Source of the DNA: an uncultured Eubacteriales bacterium
Lineage (GTDB): Bacteria; Bacillota; Clostridia; Christensenellales; Aristaeellaceae
Assembly (NCBI GenBank): GCA_902760595.1
Contig: CACWHI010000007.1
Location: 1 to 64,000, forward strand
Length of the DNA: 64,000 nt
Direction: 5' to 3'
This document shows positions 63,562-64,000 of the stretch, one piece after another; position 1 is the first letter of the stretch, and each line of letters starts with the position of its first letter. The translations under genes were made by a program, and so were the position numbers. A model generated the notes under the pieces. The model was not told the origin of the DNA. It saw nothing but the letters and a program-made list of their open reading frames with translations, and searched no databases.

Positions 63562-64000
63562 AAACCGTGTATATCGGCCTGCTGGGCTGTGGCAACATCG
63601 GCAGCGGCGTGACCAAGCTGCTGGCGGAAATGCGCGCCGAATGGCGGGAGAACTACCAGGTCGATCCGGTGGTCAAGGCGATCCTGGTGCGCGACCTGAG
63701 CAAGCAGCGTCCCGAATATGTGGATACGTCCCTCCTGACGGACGATAAGGACCGCGTGCTCATGGACCCGGAAATCCGCTACGTGGTCGAATGCCTGGGC
63801 GGCGAGCATCCCTCGGCCGACTGGATGTGCGAGGCGCTGCGGGCGGGCAAGCACGTGGTCACGGCCAATAAAATGGCGCTCGCGCTGCACTGGCGAGAGC
63901 TGCACGACGCCTCTGAGTCGGGCCGGGCGTCCCTCTATTTTGAGGCCGCGGTGGGCGGCGCGATGCCGATCATCAAGATCCTTCACGATTCGCTGCAGGC
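63558..64000 (+). CDS. hom: Homoserine dehydrogenase, N-terminal part
   Basis: The first 147 residues are visible; the gene continues past the window end. The dinucleotide-binding GLLGCGNIGSGV opens the protein, followed by HVVTANKMALA and the homoserine dehydrogenase signature EAAVGGAMPIIK. It makes homoserine for the threonine and methionine pathways; thrC is at the other end of the window. ATG 63558 overlaps the coaX stop (ATGA), with GGAGGGG upstream. Confidence 0.93.
   Translation, partial: MKTVYIGLLGCGNIGSGVTKLLAEMRAEWRENYQVDPVVKAILVRDLSKQRPEYVDTSLLTDDKDRVLMDPEIRYVVECLGGEHPSADWMCEALRAGKHVVTANKMALALHWRELHDASESGRASLYFEAAVGGAMPIIKILHDSLQ

Overview
The window reads as chromosomal DNA of a GC-rich (low 60s % by eye) member of the Bacillota, most likely an uncultured Clostridia-type gut or rumen bacterium. 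Evidence: HPr kinase/phosphorylase, the infC-rpmI-rplT order behind a leader terminator, a Wzz/tyrosine-kinase pair of the Gram-positive type, a class A PBP, a fused FeoA-FeoB with its small Cys-rich partner, ROK kinases, many secreted SH3b proteins, and strong sigma-A-type promoters (TTGACA-17-TAtaaT). The order or family cannot be fixed from the sequence. No tRNA, phage, transposase or CRISPR array was seen.

Layout. 1-133: 3' part of a 5S rRNA and its terminator. 149-6016: a LysR regulator divergent from a sugar ABC transporter (binding protein, two permeases) and a GH43 glycosidase, a xylo-/arabino-oligosaccharide utilisation locus. 6087-12268 (minus): one long co-directional group (flippase-like membrane protein, secreted amidase-like protein, thrC, aroK, nrdR, serS) from one good promoter. 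12548-14704: small secreted protein, a nested hairpin element, then a Wzz-like/CpsD-like pair. 14755-16955: AlaX-type tRNA editing protein and a CE2-like SGNH esterase. 17083-23975: secreted Ig-like protein, free-Met-sulfoxide reductase, trpS, an alpha/beta hydrolase, a P1 peptidase, acpS and the NAD(P)HX repair enzyme. 24070-28283: YbaK-type deacylase, secreted C39-like protein and a class A PBP. 28512-35512: esterase, FeoAB, Cys-rich peptide, SH3b protein, MATE transporter, metallo-hydrolase. 35801-41480 (minus): a 1454-residue secreted multidomain protein and a secreted SH3b/repeat protein from a near-consensus promoter. 41840-43184: ROK kinase and ACT protein. 43529-44866 (minus): gdhA. 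45075-46490: infC-rpmI-rplT with promoter, leader terminator and final terminator. 46831-56266: uvrA, CapA-like protein, hprK, ROK kinase, asnS, MATE, pgsA. 56441-61938: SH3b protein, lipoprotein, GH2 glycosidase, M18 aminopeptidase. 62158-64000: ECF S component, coaX and the start of homoserine dehydrogenase.

Functional themes. Hemicellulose oligosaccharide use (ABC transporter plus GH43, GH2, CE2-like esterase, two ROK sugar kinases, HprK for catabolite control); envelope building and remodelling (PBP, flippase-like protein, PgsA, Wzz/BY-kinase, cysteine-peptidase-like secreted proteins, several SH3b proteins); translation and tRNA quality control (SerRS, TrpRS, AsnRS, AlaX, YbaK, IF3, L35, L20).

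Points of most interest: infC can only be started at a non-canonical ATC codon; four intergenic gaps carry short repeat elements (an inverted pair of about 50-nt REP-like units flanked by 11-bp direct repeats, a 225-bp element with 16-bp terminal inverted repeats that contains another copy of the unit, and two elements bounded by purine and pyrimidine tracts); two unexplained structured RNA candidates lie at 13080-13149 and 61947-62095; and a duplicated module of low GC content sits inside the 1454-residue secreted protein.
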